The notes beneath the pieces were generated by a model, which was not told where the DNA came from, made no database searches, and was given only the letters and a program-made list of their open reading frames with translations. Below are positions 25,342-35,619 of a stretch of 64,000 nt of DNA, in pieces (within the stretch, counting starts at the first letter, position 1; each line of letters begins with the position of its first letter). The stretch is from Micractinium sp. NFX-FRZ (Eukaryota; Chlorophyta; Trebouxiophyceae; Chlorellales; Chlorellaceae), in the NCBI GenBank assembly GCA_029339195.1, contig JAPTJF010000355.1:1-64000 (forward strand), read 5' to 3'. Position numbers and translations under genes: made by a program.

Positions 25342-28030
25342 TCACACACCCTGCCCGCCGCCAACACCAGAGCTGCCCACGCCTGCCGCCATCAGGGCAC
25401 ACTCCCGCTTGTGGACCGCCTTCCAGTGCTTGAGCTGGCACTCGCGTGAGCAGTACTCGACCTGCGGGATCAAAGCAGGGGCATGCTGCACTGGTGAGCA
25501 ATCTCTATTCCGTTCATCAGCCAGTGCGCATGCCGGCCTAATAGGAGCCACACTGTGCATGCCATGCCCTTTATGCTTTCCATGCCAGCAAAGCCTACCA
25601 CACACCCTGCCCACCTGCTTGCAGCCTGCACACTTGCGCGTCTGCCCCTCCCGTGCCCCGCAACCGCTGCAGGAGCGCAGCACGTGCCGCTGGTCCAGCG
25701 GGCCATGCTGGAAGGCGCTTGTGCGTGTGCTGAGCGCAGGCAGTGTGCCGCTGTGCCCCGGGTGCTTTGCCAACCATGCAGCAAGGTTCTGCCGGTCCTG
25801 CTGCAGCTCGTCTGTTAGGCTGTGGTAGGCAGGGCTGGGTGCCCAGGGGCGGATGCGGGTCAGCGCGCGCTGGCAGCCTGCCAGCAGGCCCTCCACCTCT
25901 GCTAGCTGCCAGCTGTCCCCCCTGCCGCCAAACATGATGGTGTTGGCTTGCCCCAAGGAAGCCATTGCCTCCAGGAAGCTGGCTGCAAACGGCCGAGCGG
26001 GAATGGGGCAAGTTGGTGCTGTGGGGAGTGCAAACGACGTGTAACTGCAGGCCGGGGCTCAGGCCCAAGGAGCCCTCCTTGCCTAAGCAGTAGAATGCAT
26101 CTTGTGATGCATGCGCATGATGTGCACATGTGCGCATAGTGCGCATTGCTTGCAGCCGCCGCTGCCGATAGACAGGCAGCCACAACAAGCACTGCAGCCA
26201 CACGCACGCTTCCCTTGCGACCTCTGCTGCCGCCCAGGCTCGCCCGCTCACCTTTGCGCGCTTCGCAGGCCTGCAGGACGCGGTCGTAAGCTGCGGCAGC
26301 CGCGCGCATCTCCCCCTTGGCAGACAGCTCAGCAGCTTCCTCGTGAAGGTACTGCGGGTCTTGGGCGCTGAGCTCCAGCAGCAGGTGCAGGGCCTGCTCA
26401 TTGCTTGCCACCATCTGCCCTGAAAGCTGCACACTTGAAGGCTGCCTGCGGTGGGCTTGCATGGCAGAGCGGTGCAGCAGGCACAGCAGCTGCAGCAGCT
26501 CGCCGGCGCAAAGGCAGGTGGTGAAGCCAGTCGCCAGCTGGCGCTGCTCCAAGGCGGCTGCCGCCGCTGCTGTGGCGCCCCAGTCGGCCAGGCGGCGGGT
26601 GCTGGTCGTCAGACACTGCTGCAGCACATCTGCACCGCCTGATTTAGGCATGATGGCCACCAGGCACAGAGCCATCATGCCTAATTCTCCCATGAACTGC
26701 AGGTCGCTGAGGGCGTGGCTGATCAGGCCGACAGCCTGCACCCAGCAGGCACGGGTCGGTGACAATCAAGGCCAGTAGCGTGAGCCAGGCGCAAGACACG
26801 CTCAGCATGCAAAATTCCTTGCCTTCCTTCTGGCACACTCCCTAAAAAGTGCCCACCAGAGGACGGGAACTGTGTCCAGCTTCTCGAGTACAGAGGGGCG
26901 CTGAGCAGCACCCACCGTTTTCATGAGCTCCGGGATGCAGTGCCCATCCAGCTTCATCGTAGCTGCCACGGCTGAGCTGTGCATGTGCAGCGTGCTGGAA
27001 AGGAAGAGAAGCAGGCCCTGCAGATCACACCATGCAGTTGAGTTCAGCTTGAGAAGCTGTAGCTTCCGGTAATAAGCAGGTGACTAGCATGCGCACCCGT
27101 CGTGGGCGGGGTCCATGCTCCCTCCTCACCTGCTGCCGCTGGTAGTTGCTCAGCCCCGGCTGCAGCCCGCGTCCCCCCTCAATCAGAAACAGATTGTGCA
27201 GGTTGACGGAAGCATCTGCGCCAGAAACGAAGTGCTGCAAGTTTTGGAGGGGCAGGGGTGTTTGCACTGTGGAAAACAGAGGGCTGAGAAAGGCAGGAGG
27301 CTGCCGTTGCCCTGCAGTGGCATGACCCTCCTCGCAGCCGCCCCGCCGCCGGCACGCCTGCCCACCTGCAGGTCGGCATCGCCGCGGTGCTCCTCCGATT
27401 CGGCTAGCAGCCTGCGACCTCGCTCCACGCGCTCCGCCAAAAACTCGTCCAGCTGCCAGGGCATCGGGGCAGGCTTCAGGCGGACGCACCCACCCGTGGG
27501 GCTGTACAAGTGTAGCGGGATTACAACGCAGCAGTGGGACAGGCGGGTAAGAAGGATAATCAGAAATTGGAACAAGGCGCCGCGTGGCCTCCAAGAGGAC
27601 CGGCCGACCACACGAACCGCCGCCAGCTCAGCGCCGCCCCTGCCCCTGCTTCTGCTGCTGGCGCTTCACGCTGGCCCCTGGACTTCTCAAGCAATCCACT
27701 ATAATCAGTATATTTGCCGAGTCTCTCAAGGGCATTCTCAAGGGCCCAAGAGCAAGCACGCTATGAAAGCTGGGCACCCACCGCAGGGGCGCGTGCGCCA
27801 GTTGCCGGGCGCCAGGAAGGCAGCTGGGGCAGCACGCCTGCTAGCCCAGGTTCTGGAGCCGGCTTGATTGCTGCCCGTATCGTGTACCAGCAGGGGCGCC
27901 ACGAGCTTCTGAAATCCACAGCAGCACTTCTTCAGCACACGCCACACTCACTCGTCTTGTTGACGTAGCGGCCGTGCATTACTCCAGTGGCTGATGTGGA
28001 GCAGTGGCATGCAAGAGCGTTGAAGTGTAC
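25342..28030 (-). CDS. MYND-type zinc-finger protein (5' end unresolved)
   Basis: The C-terminus is a textbook MYND finger assembled from two exons (25982-25615 and 25461-25342): C-SG-C, spacer GAREGQTRK, C-AG-C, KQVEY, C-SRE-C, QLKHWKA, H-KRE-C. The spacing agrees with the MYND consensus, a zinc-binding protein-interaction module. The protein ends 14 residues later. Further upstream exons with good splice sites lie at 26735-26252 (helical, Ala/Leu-rich, repeat-like), 26994-26916, 27234-27130 and 27452-27366 (LDEFLAERVERGRRLLAESE). A probable exon at 28030-27952 contains GVMHGRYVNK. The N-terminal region looks like an alpha-helical scaffold, but no named domain is evident. No SET domain is seen, so this is not an obvious SMYD methyltransferase. 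The true start was not found and may lie above 28030, so the upper coordinate is a minimum. The gene is divergent from the cystatin gene. Confidence 0.72.
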
Positions 28031-28659
28031 CTGTCAGGAAACACGCAGCTCGGGCAATGGGGAAGTTCAAAGGACCTACGGCAGTCACACACTCAGGCGG
28101 GGGCCCATGGGCACCCGGAACTCTCCCGCCGTCCGCTCCCGCCGTCCGCTCCCGCCAGCTGGCGCCTTGCCTGTGCCCGATTTACCAGACACAGCTGCCC
28201 CCGCCTGCCACTTACATTAGCACGCTTCCCTGCCACTTCGCCGTCCACGCTGCGGCTACTGCCTTGAGGTGAGGGAGTGTAAACTCCAATCGGGCTGATC
28301 AGGCCCTGGACCTAGCCCGAGCCTAGCCTTGAGCAGCTGGCATGTGGGCATCTCATGCGTGCTTCGGTTGGATCGCTATGCCGGCGCCTGCTGGGCTCGG
28401 CTTTCAGACTTGCAAACGCGTTGAGCCATGCGCCGCTTCCCGCGCCCCTCGCGCCGGTCTCACCCCGCGTGCTGTGTTGTTGAGCAAGCCTGATTGCATG
28501 ATTGCTGCTGCAGGCTTCCCCGCGCGCCCCACCCTTTGCTTCACTGCTCCCGCCCGCTCGTCAGGCAGACCGTCCCCAGCCCCCGTCACCCACTCACTAC
28601 GCTCCCCGCTCCTGTGCAGGCCCTCTCCACCCCTCCTTTCCAAGCCCGCCATCTCCACC
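28031..28659. promoter_or_regulatory. Divergent region between the MYND and cystatin genes
   Basis: About 630 bp lie between the outermost supported MYND exon (-) and the cystatin ATG (+). The stretch probably contains the remaining MYND 5' exon or UTR and both promoters. A short tandem duplication of ccgccgtccgctc occurs around 28126-28153. The last 200 bp before 28660 are C/T-rich and could be 5' UTR. No TATA box is evident. Confidence 0.35.
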
Positions 28660-29926
28660 ATGTCCCGCTCCATCGCCCTCTTCTGCCTCCTGGCCTGCTC
28701 GGCAGCCGTGGCCTCCGCCGCCGTCGTGCCCGCCTCCAACTGCGCAACGCCGTCTGAGGGGGGCATGGCGGGCGGCTGGTCGTTCAACAAGAGGGTGCCT
28801 CTGCCCGTCTACACCGCAATTGCCAACCAGGTGAGACTCAAGTGGGGAAGAAGGAGGGGGCGCATGCGCTACGTAGTTGCCTGCTGTCCATGGCTGTGCT
28901 GCTGGCCTGGGGTGGTTGCTGGCGAGTGTGTCGCGCGCATGACCCCGCTCGTCTGCCCGTCTGCCCGCCTGCCCAACTGCTCGCGAATGAGGCTTGCCGT
29001 GACCAAAGTTTCGCTGCCCCCTCCCCGCACCCGCATTCCGCTGGCCCCTGCCTCGCCAAACAGTTTCACTTCCAACGTCTGTGTCGACGATGTGCCAGTC
29101 GTGTACGGTACGCAGTACGGCACGAAATACGGTACGAAACAATGCTGAGTGAGCCTAGCCTGTTTGCCTTCTCGTCCATTCCGCAGATTGTGGAGAGCGG
29201 CAACTCCACTTGGATCCCTTGTGACGACCCCAAGCCCACCCTGCAGGCCGCCTGCAGCCAGGTGGGGCAGGCTGACCACACCAAGTGCTGCTGCTGGTCT
29301 CGTGGGGGGCAAGCGTGCATGTTCGAGCTGTGCACGCTTGAGCAGGGCCAGTGCCGGAGCGCTGCCAGCTGCCTGCCTGCTTGCCTGCCGGCCGTGGGGG
29401 AGCGCGTGCATGTGCTGGCCGCTGTGTGCCCACCACGTCTCTGCCAGCAGCCCGCTTCCTTCTTCCGCCCCTCGCCGCTCGCCTGCCCACCACCTCAACC
29501 CCCGGTTCCTCACACCCACGCCCGCGCACACAAACCTGCGATGTTTCGGCACCGGGCCCCACATGCTTCGGCCACCACATCGTGCATCACACCCTCTACG
29601 CAACCACAGCCACCCTTTGCACCTGCCGCTCCCTCGTCCCATCAATGCATTGCACCTCAATGCAGCGCACCCCTTGGACCACGTTCCTCCGCCTGACTGC
29701 TGACCGATCCCGCCCCCTTCCCCTTCCCCCTCCCGCCGCTTGCTCTCCTTCCCTGCAGGTCGTGGCTGGCATGAACTACCAGGTTGTGGCCACGCTGTCC
29801 TGCGAGGACACAATGTCCAATGTTGAGGTGGAGGCCGAGGTGTATGTGCCCCTGCCCATGTCAAATGAGGACCCCGAGGTGACTCAGCTGGAGATCATTT
29901 CCGTGGATGGCGAGCAGCAGATGTGA
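28660..29926 (+). CDS. Secreted cystatin-type cysteine protease inhibitor
   Basis: Three exons (28660-28830, 29187-29261, 29759-29926) join in phase 0 to give a protein of about 137 residues. It has a signal peptide (MSRSIALFCLLACSAAVASA) followed by a cystatin domain. The landmarks are an N-terminal Gly pair (GGMAGGWSF), a helix region around PVYTAIANQ, and the first inhibitory loop Q-VVAG within SQVVAGMNYQVVATLSC, followed by alternating beta strands. Q-x-V-x-G is the hallmark that wedges into the active site of papain-like cysteine proteases. The motif is split by an intron, with Q closing exon 2 and VVAG opening exon 3. Two cysteines (IPCDD and AACSQ) precede the loop and one follows. No transmembrane or GPI tail is present, so the product is probably secreted or vacuolar. 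It heads a run of three related genes. The long intron 2 holds nothing coding that I can support. Confidence 0.8.
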
Positions 29927-30619
29927 GCTGCCCGGCTGTGAGAAAATGTACACTTTTGGTACGGCCCGGTTGCGCTTCCGCGAGCAGCGGACGTGCTGAG
30001 TGACAGCGCAGCTGCTGTGCCGCCCACACAGAGCGCTGTGATACGTGCTCTCCTTCCCCACCTCTGCCACCCCTGCGTTGCCATGCAATGCCCCGTCATT
30101 CGCTTAGCGTGCTGTTGTTTGGACTCCCCTCCGTGATCCCCTCCTGCATTCATGCCCTTGATTCGTCATTCAACTGTCCACCTTTTGTTGCTCTTAGTTC
30201 TTGTGATCCCTCGATCCCTCCTGATCCCGTCCCAGCCGTGCCTTTCATTCCATCCTCTTCCATGCCACTGGGTGGCGCTCCTTTACCGTGGCGCTCGCAC
30301 CTGCGCCTTGCACAGCAAAAGCAAGGCAGGCGCATGTAAGACAATGCTACATATACGGAGATGTATTGGCGAAGGGCGAGACAGGTCTAGCCTCTGCCGT
30401 CCGACTCACCGTTGCGGAAGAAGGGACATGCCAAGTTGTGCCCGGAAGGTCATGACGCGCTGCGCTGTGCTGCGCTGCTGAGCTTGCTGCGGTGCTCAGC
30501 GGAGCGCGTTGCGGCCACCACGCAGTCGCGCGTGAACGCTCTTACTCTAAATGCCAGCGTTTGGTGGCCCGCACCTTCCGGAGAGAACCGAGCCAACCGT
30601 CGGACACAGATTGGGCGCC
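29927..30619. other. Spacer between the first and second cystatin-family genes
   Basis: The spacer holds the 3' UTR of the cystatin gene and the promoter and 5' UTR of the next gene. A TGTAA lies at 30335-30339. I see no additional exon. Confidence 0.4.
30335..30339 (+). terminator. Putative TGTAA polyadenylation signal of the cystatin gene
   Basis: TGTAA about 410 bp after the cystatin stop, with no earlier good copy in the 3' flank. Support is positional only. Confidence 0.35.
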
Positions 30620-31913
30620 ATGACCGGAGCCGTGTTCCGGCTTGCTGTGGCCCTGCTTTTGTGTTCCCAAGCTTCAGCTGCTGTAAATGAGCCGGTGGCG
30701 CTGACCGCGGAGCAGGAGGCAGCGGCCCTGGCAGCGCTTGCCTCCGACACGCCGGCGTCGCCCCTGCCGGGCAGCCCCGCTGCCAGCGACAGCCCCGACC
30801 CGCCGTGCGCCCCTCCTCCCACCGCCAACCTTCCGGAAAGCCTTTTAGCGCAGCTGGGAGAGACGTCGAACGTTGATGAGGCCAACTTGTTGGTGCTGGA
30901 TGCCGCCCGCGCTGTCAGCGATGCACTGATAGCGGCGGCTGGCACCGCCACCTGGGCGGCCTGCAGCGACTACACCAGCCAGGCCACGGCGGTCTGCCAG
31001 ACGGTAAGAACAAGCGGAAATATCTCAGCGTACAATACGAACATTCATGGTGATTCAAGGACACTGTATCGACTGCTGCCTTGTGTGATAGGACAGCGGC
31101 ACAGTGCCCCGGGCACGTCCACATGCCCGCGTCCGTCCCACCCTCCCATCCACCTTTGCTGCAGGAGCTGACAGGCGGCGGTGCGGGCGGAACCACCGGC
31201 AGCCTGGGCAGCAGCAGCCTGCTGCGCCTGCGCCTCAACATCAGCTGCGCCCTGCTGACGGGTGACAGCCTGGCAGTGGAGGCGCTGGTTCTGGCACCAC
31301 CCCCGCTGGCAGACGAGCAAACTATGCAGGTGGGGTGATGTGGGCTCGCTGTGTTGTGCGCACTGTGTGCTGCTGACGTGTGACAGCCTGGCAGTGGAGG
31401 CGCTGGCAGCTGACCCAGCCTTGGGGCCCCTGGGGGCAGTGCATGCTGCGCATGGATGGTGTGCACGCTGTGGTGCACTCCTCCGAACCAGGGGGGCTAG
31501 CATACACACCGTGGCTACCGGCATGCGCCCGCCTGGCCTGCTTCTTCCAATCCGCTGCTGCACATCTGCTCCTTGAACCCACCACCACCCACCCATCCCA
31601 GCAGGTGCTGCACTGGGAGGTGTTGCAGGACCTGCATCCCCTGCTGGGACCCGCAGGAGATGGCAGCAGCAGCAGCAGCGGCAGCAGCGGCAGCAGCAAC
31701 AGTAGTGGCAGTGCTGGCAGCCCGCCAGCAGCAGGTGACAGCAGTGAGGCCGGCAGTCCGCCCTCCCCAGCGGTGGTTGACAGCGGCGTGGCTGCTGCCG
31801 CTCCGGATTCAGTGCAGCTGGTGCCTGGCAGTGGTGCCACTGCACTTGGGCTCGGGTGGCACGGCATGCTGGCTGCGGGCGCAGCAGCGGTTGCGTTTGC
31901 ACTTTTCAAGTGA
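30620..31913 (+). CDS. Secreted cystatin-fold-like protein with a GPI-type tail
   Basis: Three exons (30620-31003, 31165-31329, then 31602 or 31605 to 31913) join in phase 0 and encode about 286 residues. A signal peptide (MTGAVFRLAVALLLCSQASA) precedes an acidic Pro/Ala-rich segment. A domain follows that parallels the neighbouring cystatin: a helix with DAARAVSDALIAAAGTATW, two cysteines before the intron (ACSD, VCQT), then LLRLRLNISCALL and LAVEALVLAPP, ending in HWEVL. The Q-x-V-x-G loop is replaced by ELTGGGAGG plus a Gly/Ser insert, so protease inhibition is doubtful. A Ser/Gly linker leads to a hydrophobic C-terminus (MLAAGAAAVAFALFK) that fits a GPI-anchor signal or weak membrane tail. 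Exon 3 has a tandem acceptor (CAGCAG) that could add or drop one Gln. Part of exon 2 is duplicated in intron 2. The gene model is solid; membership of the cystatin fold is inference. Confidence 0.65.
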
Positions 31914-32451
31914 CACGTATGCACCTTGGAGCAATCAATTCTGAAATTCTTTGCATGCATAGCTTACACGTGTAGACATGCACATCATATCAAGGCGCGT
32001 GCACAACTACTCGCTTATGTTGAAGTAGCACATGCAGTTGGCACGTGCGCTCTATGTTGTGGTGCGCGGCCAAGGCAGCAGTGAAGGGAGTGACGCTGCG
32101 AGTCCTGTTTCTATGGCTTCTGCTCTTGGTTAAGTACGTCGTTTGCTCCCATTCACAATGGCCGCATTTACTGCAATGCATTCTGTGTGCCTGCACCCCG
32201 GTGAATCAGTGTGCCTCGCCCGCTGGCGGCGGTGTGGCCCAGCGTGGCTCTTGCCGGACGCTCACGCCCCACAAACCGCTTGCCTCGTTTGATCGAGCGG
32301 AAACTTACGGCACGTGTCCACAGAGGGGAGTGCAGGAAGTGGGAGCGCAGGTGGGGAAGGACAGGAGTGCCCGCTCGCTGGGGCTGTCGCTTCCAACTGC
32401 GACCCGACCGCAAATACTGAATTCAAGTTCTTCCGCCTGCAGGCGTCCGCA
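31914..32451. other. Spacer between the second and third cystatin-family genes
   Basis: The stretch holds the 3' flank of one gene and the promoter and 5' UTR of the next. A good acceptor (cgcctgcag, ending at 32441) lies just before the ATG at 32452, which suggests a 5'-UTR intron. I see no supported coding exon. Confidence 0.4.
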
Positions 32452-34784
32452 ATGCCGGCGCGCCGCGCGTGGCCGCAGCGCCTGGCGCCCTGCCTGTGCC
32501 TCCTGCTGGCCGCCGCGCCGTTCACGGCAATCGCGGCAGGAGCCGCAGCGGCGGCCACGGGCAGCGACCCCGCGGTATCGGGCAGCAGCAACGGGGGCAC
32601 CGCCGCCGCCGGCGCCGCCGCCGGCACCCAGCCGCAACTCCAGCCCGCGCAAGTGGTCCCCCGCTCCTTCTGCAACCCCGCCAGCGCCAACTTCGCCACC
32701 AAGCCGGTACCCTGCACCGATGACCAAGAGCAGGGCGCTCTGGACGACCTGCTGCAGGACACGCTCAGCCCGGCGCTCCCCACGCTGCCGGGCGCCTCTC
32801 CCGAGCTCAGCCCGCCAGAGGGGCTGCTGGACACGTCCCAATGCAATGCAACTGATGCCGAGGGCTTCACCATCCCAGTGGACCTCATGGACCCAGACCT
32901 GCTGCAGGTAAGGTACTGCACAGCATTGTACTGCTGCTGCAGGCGCTGTACTGCGGTGCGCCCTGCAGGTGGCGCTGCTCTGTGCCATACCGTGTGCTGC
33001 GCACGGCGTGCTGTGCTGGTCCTGCTGCTGGTGTTGTGCCCGCGGGTGCCTGGCGAGGGTCCCCTGAGGGCCGCCACGCCAGGGATTTGACGGCTCCCAA
33101 CCTGGTGCAGCCACACCGCATCGCACTGCTGGTCTGCTGGTCTGCCCCCCACTGCTGCCGCTGGTGTGCATTGCTCCCCTGTTGGCAGCCTGTCTAGCCA
33201 CCCCAGGTCAGCGCGGGTGCTGGAACGCGCACGTTTGCGCTCCGGCTCAATGCCACCCCTCCCGCGTCTGTGCCCCGTTGCTGCAGGTGGTGTGGGCGGT
33301 GGCGGACGCGTATGTTGCGGATGCAGGCAACACAAGCTTCTGGCAGGTCGGCAGAGTGGCAGGGTGGAGTGGGGGTGGAACAGGGGATTGTGAAGGCGGC
33401 GGTGGACCAGGAAAAGTGTGGCTTTTGGATCGCGTCATGCAGGCGGCTGTGCGGCTTACTACCCGTGCGCCTCGCGCCTTAGCCAGCCGTCCAGGGCCTG
33501 CGCGGCCCGGCGCGTCCGCTCACATCCGCTTACATTCCCTTTGCAGCGATCCTGCCAAGGGAGCACCAATGTTTTCAAACTCAGACACTCACATTCACTT
33601 GCATCCTCTTCTTCTGCAGCAATCCTGCGAGGGGGACCTCACCAGTGACCCCTTCAACGCCTGCCAGCAGCCGCCGGTGGCGGACCCGGCAGACGGAGCG
33701 GTGCGCGGGCCCGGCTTCCTGGCTGAACTGCCTGCCTGCCGGCCGCCTGCCTGACTGACTGACTGACTGTTGGTTCATTGTGGCTGGCTGCCTGCCCACC
33801 TGCCTGCCTGTTGGTTCTTTGTGTCCTGCCTGCCTGCCTGCCTGCCTGCCTGTCTCTTCTTTTTGCGCTGCCAGCCTGCCTGCCTGCCTGCCTGTCTATT
33901 CTTTGTGCGCTGCCTGCCTGCATGCCTGCCTGCTCTTTCCCTTTCCCTTTCTTGCCTGCCAGCAGCCACAAGTCGCACCCTGTGCTTATACAGCGGTGTG
34001 CTGGCCTGGCTGACTGGCTACTGGCCTGCGCTGCCTGCCTGCTTTGTCCCCCTGCGCACCTGCTTGCCTGGCATGCTGGTGCTGTATCGCATGGCTGACT
34101 TGCTGGCTGTTTGGGAGGTGCTGCTCCTGCCCTCCTGCCCACTATCTCCACCTCCCGATTCTGCTGCCTGCACTGACAAACGATCCCTGGCTGCACGCAA
34201 CTCAAAGCGGCTGTGGCAGCACTGCCTGCACAGACAGCTGACCACTCAAATTGAACCCAGGCATAACCGCTCACCTCCCGTGACCCACCTTCCACTCCCC
34301 ACTCTTCCCACTGCCCTCACTCTCCACTGCCCTTTGGTCGCCAACACTCCCCCAAATCCGCAACTCGCCCCGTTTCCCCTCATTCACCACCTCTCTCCAA
34401 CAAGCCAGCACGTGCTGCCGCATTCATATGAAGCCGGCCCTGCCCCCTAGGCACCCCTTGCTTCTCCAACACCGCCTTACCCCTCTCCTTGCTGCCACAA
34501 TCCCTCTTCCCCGCAGGCGGGCACGCACTACCGTGTGCAGATGAAGCTGGCCTGCTCCCTGGGCACCTCGGACACCATTGCCCTGGAGGCGGATGCTTAC
34601 CTTCTCAAGGACGTGGACAGCGGCAACATCACCGTGTCGGTGCGCTGGCGCTGTGGGTTGCTTGCTTTCTTGCGTGCTCTTCTTGCTTGCTTGCTTGCTG
34701 TGCGCCAGTGTAAGCTTGCAAGCGTTCGCAGAAAAGATCTGCGCGGCGGCAACCGGACTGCCTCCTCGCTGGGGCGGGGAGTTG

Positions 34785-34832
<48 letters not shown>

Positions 34833-35085
34833 CCCGCCGCCACTGCCGCTCTTGTGTTCACCCCGCTGCATACGCCGATGGCGGCACGTGCGCTGCCCAG
34901 GAGTAACCGCTCACTGTGCCGTTGCCCGGCCTGCTGCTGGCCTGGGGTTTTCCATGCTTGTGCGTCACTGACGAGTCCCATTCCATGAATGGATTGACTG
35001 ATGGGCCTACTCTGGCGACCCCCATGTGTTGCAGGAGGTTGAGTGGGATCCCATCCCCCTGCCAGACCCCGCCACAGCCCAGTGA
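32452..35085 (+). CDS. Secreted cystatin-fold-like protein with a long N-terminal extension
   Basis: Five exons (32452-32907, 33287-33346, 33620-33700, 34517-34639, 35035-35085) join in phase 0 and give about 256 residues. The signal peptide includes LAPCLCLLLAAAPFTAIAAG. An Ala/Gly/Pro-rich extension of roughly 100 residues containing FCNPASANF and VPCTDDQEQ follows. The C-terminal domain lines up with the two upstream genes: helix VVWAVADAYVADAGNTSFWQ, Cys pair (QSCEGD, NACQQ), GTHYRVQMKLACSLG in the place of the cystatin loop and strand, then IALEADAYLLKD and a terminal EVEWDPIPLP. The G-x-x-Y after the loop position matches GMNY of the cystatin, but the QVVAG motif is gone. The start was chosen because it opens the signal peptide and follows an acceptor. 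The function is unknown; it is probably extracellular. Intron 3 is a long CTGCCTGC-type repeat and intron 4 has a CTG run. Confidence 0.68.
33745..33965. repeat. Intronic (CTGCCTGC)n minisatellite
   Basis: CTGACTGA units followed by cctgcctgcctgcctgcctg-type runs are broken by cttttt-containing interruptions such as tctcttctttttgcgctgcc. The repeat fills much of intron 3 of the third cystatin-family gene. Open frames across it are only low-complexity Cys/Leu peptides. Confidence 0.75.
34786..34827. repeat. (CTG)14 trinucleotide microsatellite
   Basis: Fourteen uninterrupted CTG units followed by TTG lie in intron 4 of the third cystatin-family gene. The run is non-coding in the model and is probably length-variable between strains. 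Confidence 0.9.
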
Positions 35086-35340
35086 GCTGAGCAGCGGCAT
35101 GTGTTCCGCCCAGCAGCGGCAGCTATACCTACGTACCGCAGCATGCGCATGCCAGAAATGCCAGCGCTGGCCACCGCATGCCTCCCGCCGTGCCTGGGCA
35201 GCCTCAGGCTCCCGCACAGCCCAAAAGAGGTTCCCCCCGCCCTCACAGTTTTGCGCCACACGATTCTTTGCGATGCCCTGCCTCCGCCTCTCCACATTTC
35301 CTCCACTTTCTATGTTCCTTTACACATGTTTTTCCTGCTT

Positions 35341-35345
35341 TGTAA
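35341..35345 (+). terminator. Putative TGTAA polyadenylation signal
   Basis: About 256 bp after the stop of the third cystatin-family gene, on the coding strand. Positional support only. Confidence 0.35.
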
Positions 35346-35433
35346 GTCCCAGCAAGCACAGCAGGGCAGGCAAGCGGGCAGGCAGCACAGTGCAGCAGGT
35401 GCAGCAACCTGGAGTGTGCAGCAGTGTGGCCAG

Positions 35434-35438
35434 TTACA
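35434..35438 (-). terminator. Putative TGTAA polyadenylation signal of the GluRS gene
   Basis: TTACA on the plus strand reads as TGTAA on the minus strand, about 180 bp beyond the glutamyl-tRNA synthetase stop. Positional support only. Confidence 0.35.
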
Positions 35439-35619
35439 GGATCAAACCCATCTGTGCTGTGCGCTCACTGACTGCCACAAACCCGCCGGGCAGACGCTGC
35501 TGGGCTACTGCATGCCCTACCCGCACCACATCTCCCAAGCTGTGACACAGTGTTGACATGAGGCGTTTGCGTGCCGCCGTCAAGGACGTGCGACGAGCGC
35601 CATGGATGGCCAGGGCAGC

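Larger units (their letters stand above)
35086..35619. other. Convergent 3' flanks of the third cystatin-family and GluRS genes
   Basis: The two genes converge here. TGTAA at 35341-35345 (+) and its complement at 35434-35438 (-) fit the ends of the plus and minus transcripts and lie only about 90 bp apart. I see no exon. Confidence 0.45.

Noticed and set aside
32045..32911. Open frame beginning with a hydrophobic stretch upstream of the third cystatin-family gene
   Set aside because: It starts at GTG, overlaps exon 1 in another frame and turns into Arg/Pro/Ser-rich nonsense. The ATG at 32452 gives a proper signal peptide in the frame that splices correctly.
33745..33965. CRISPR-like regular repeats
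   Set aside because: Units are 4-8 bp CTGC-type steps without unique spacers. It is an intronic minisatellite in a nuclear gene.
28660..35085. Polycistronic operon of the cystatin-family genes
   Set aside because: Each gene has its own signal peptide start, a spacer of 500-700 bp and, for two of them, its own TGTAA signal. Ordinary tandem genes fit better.
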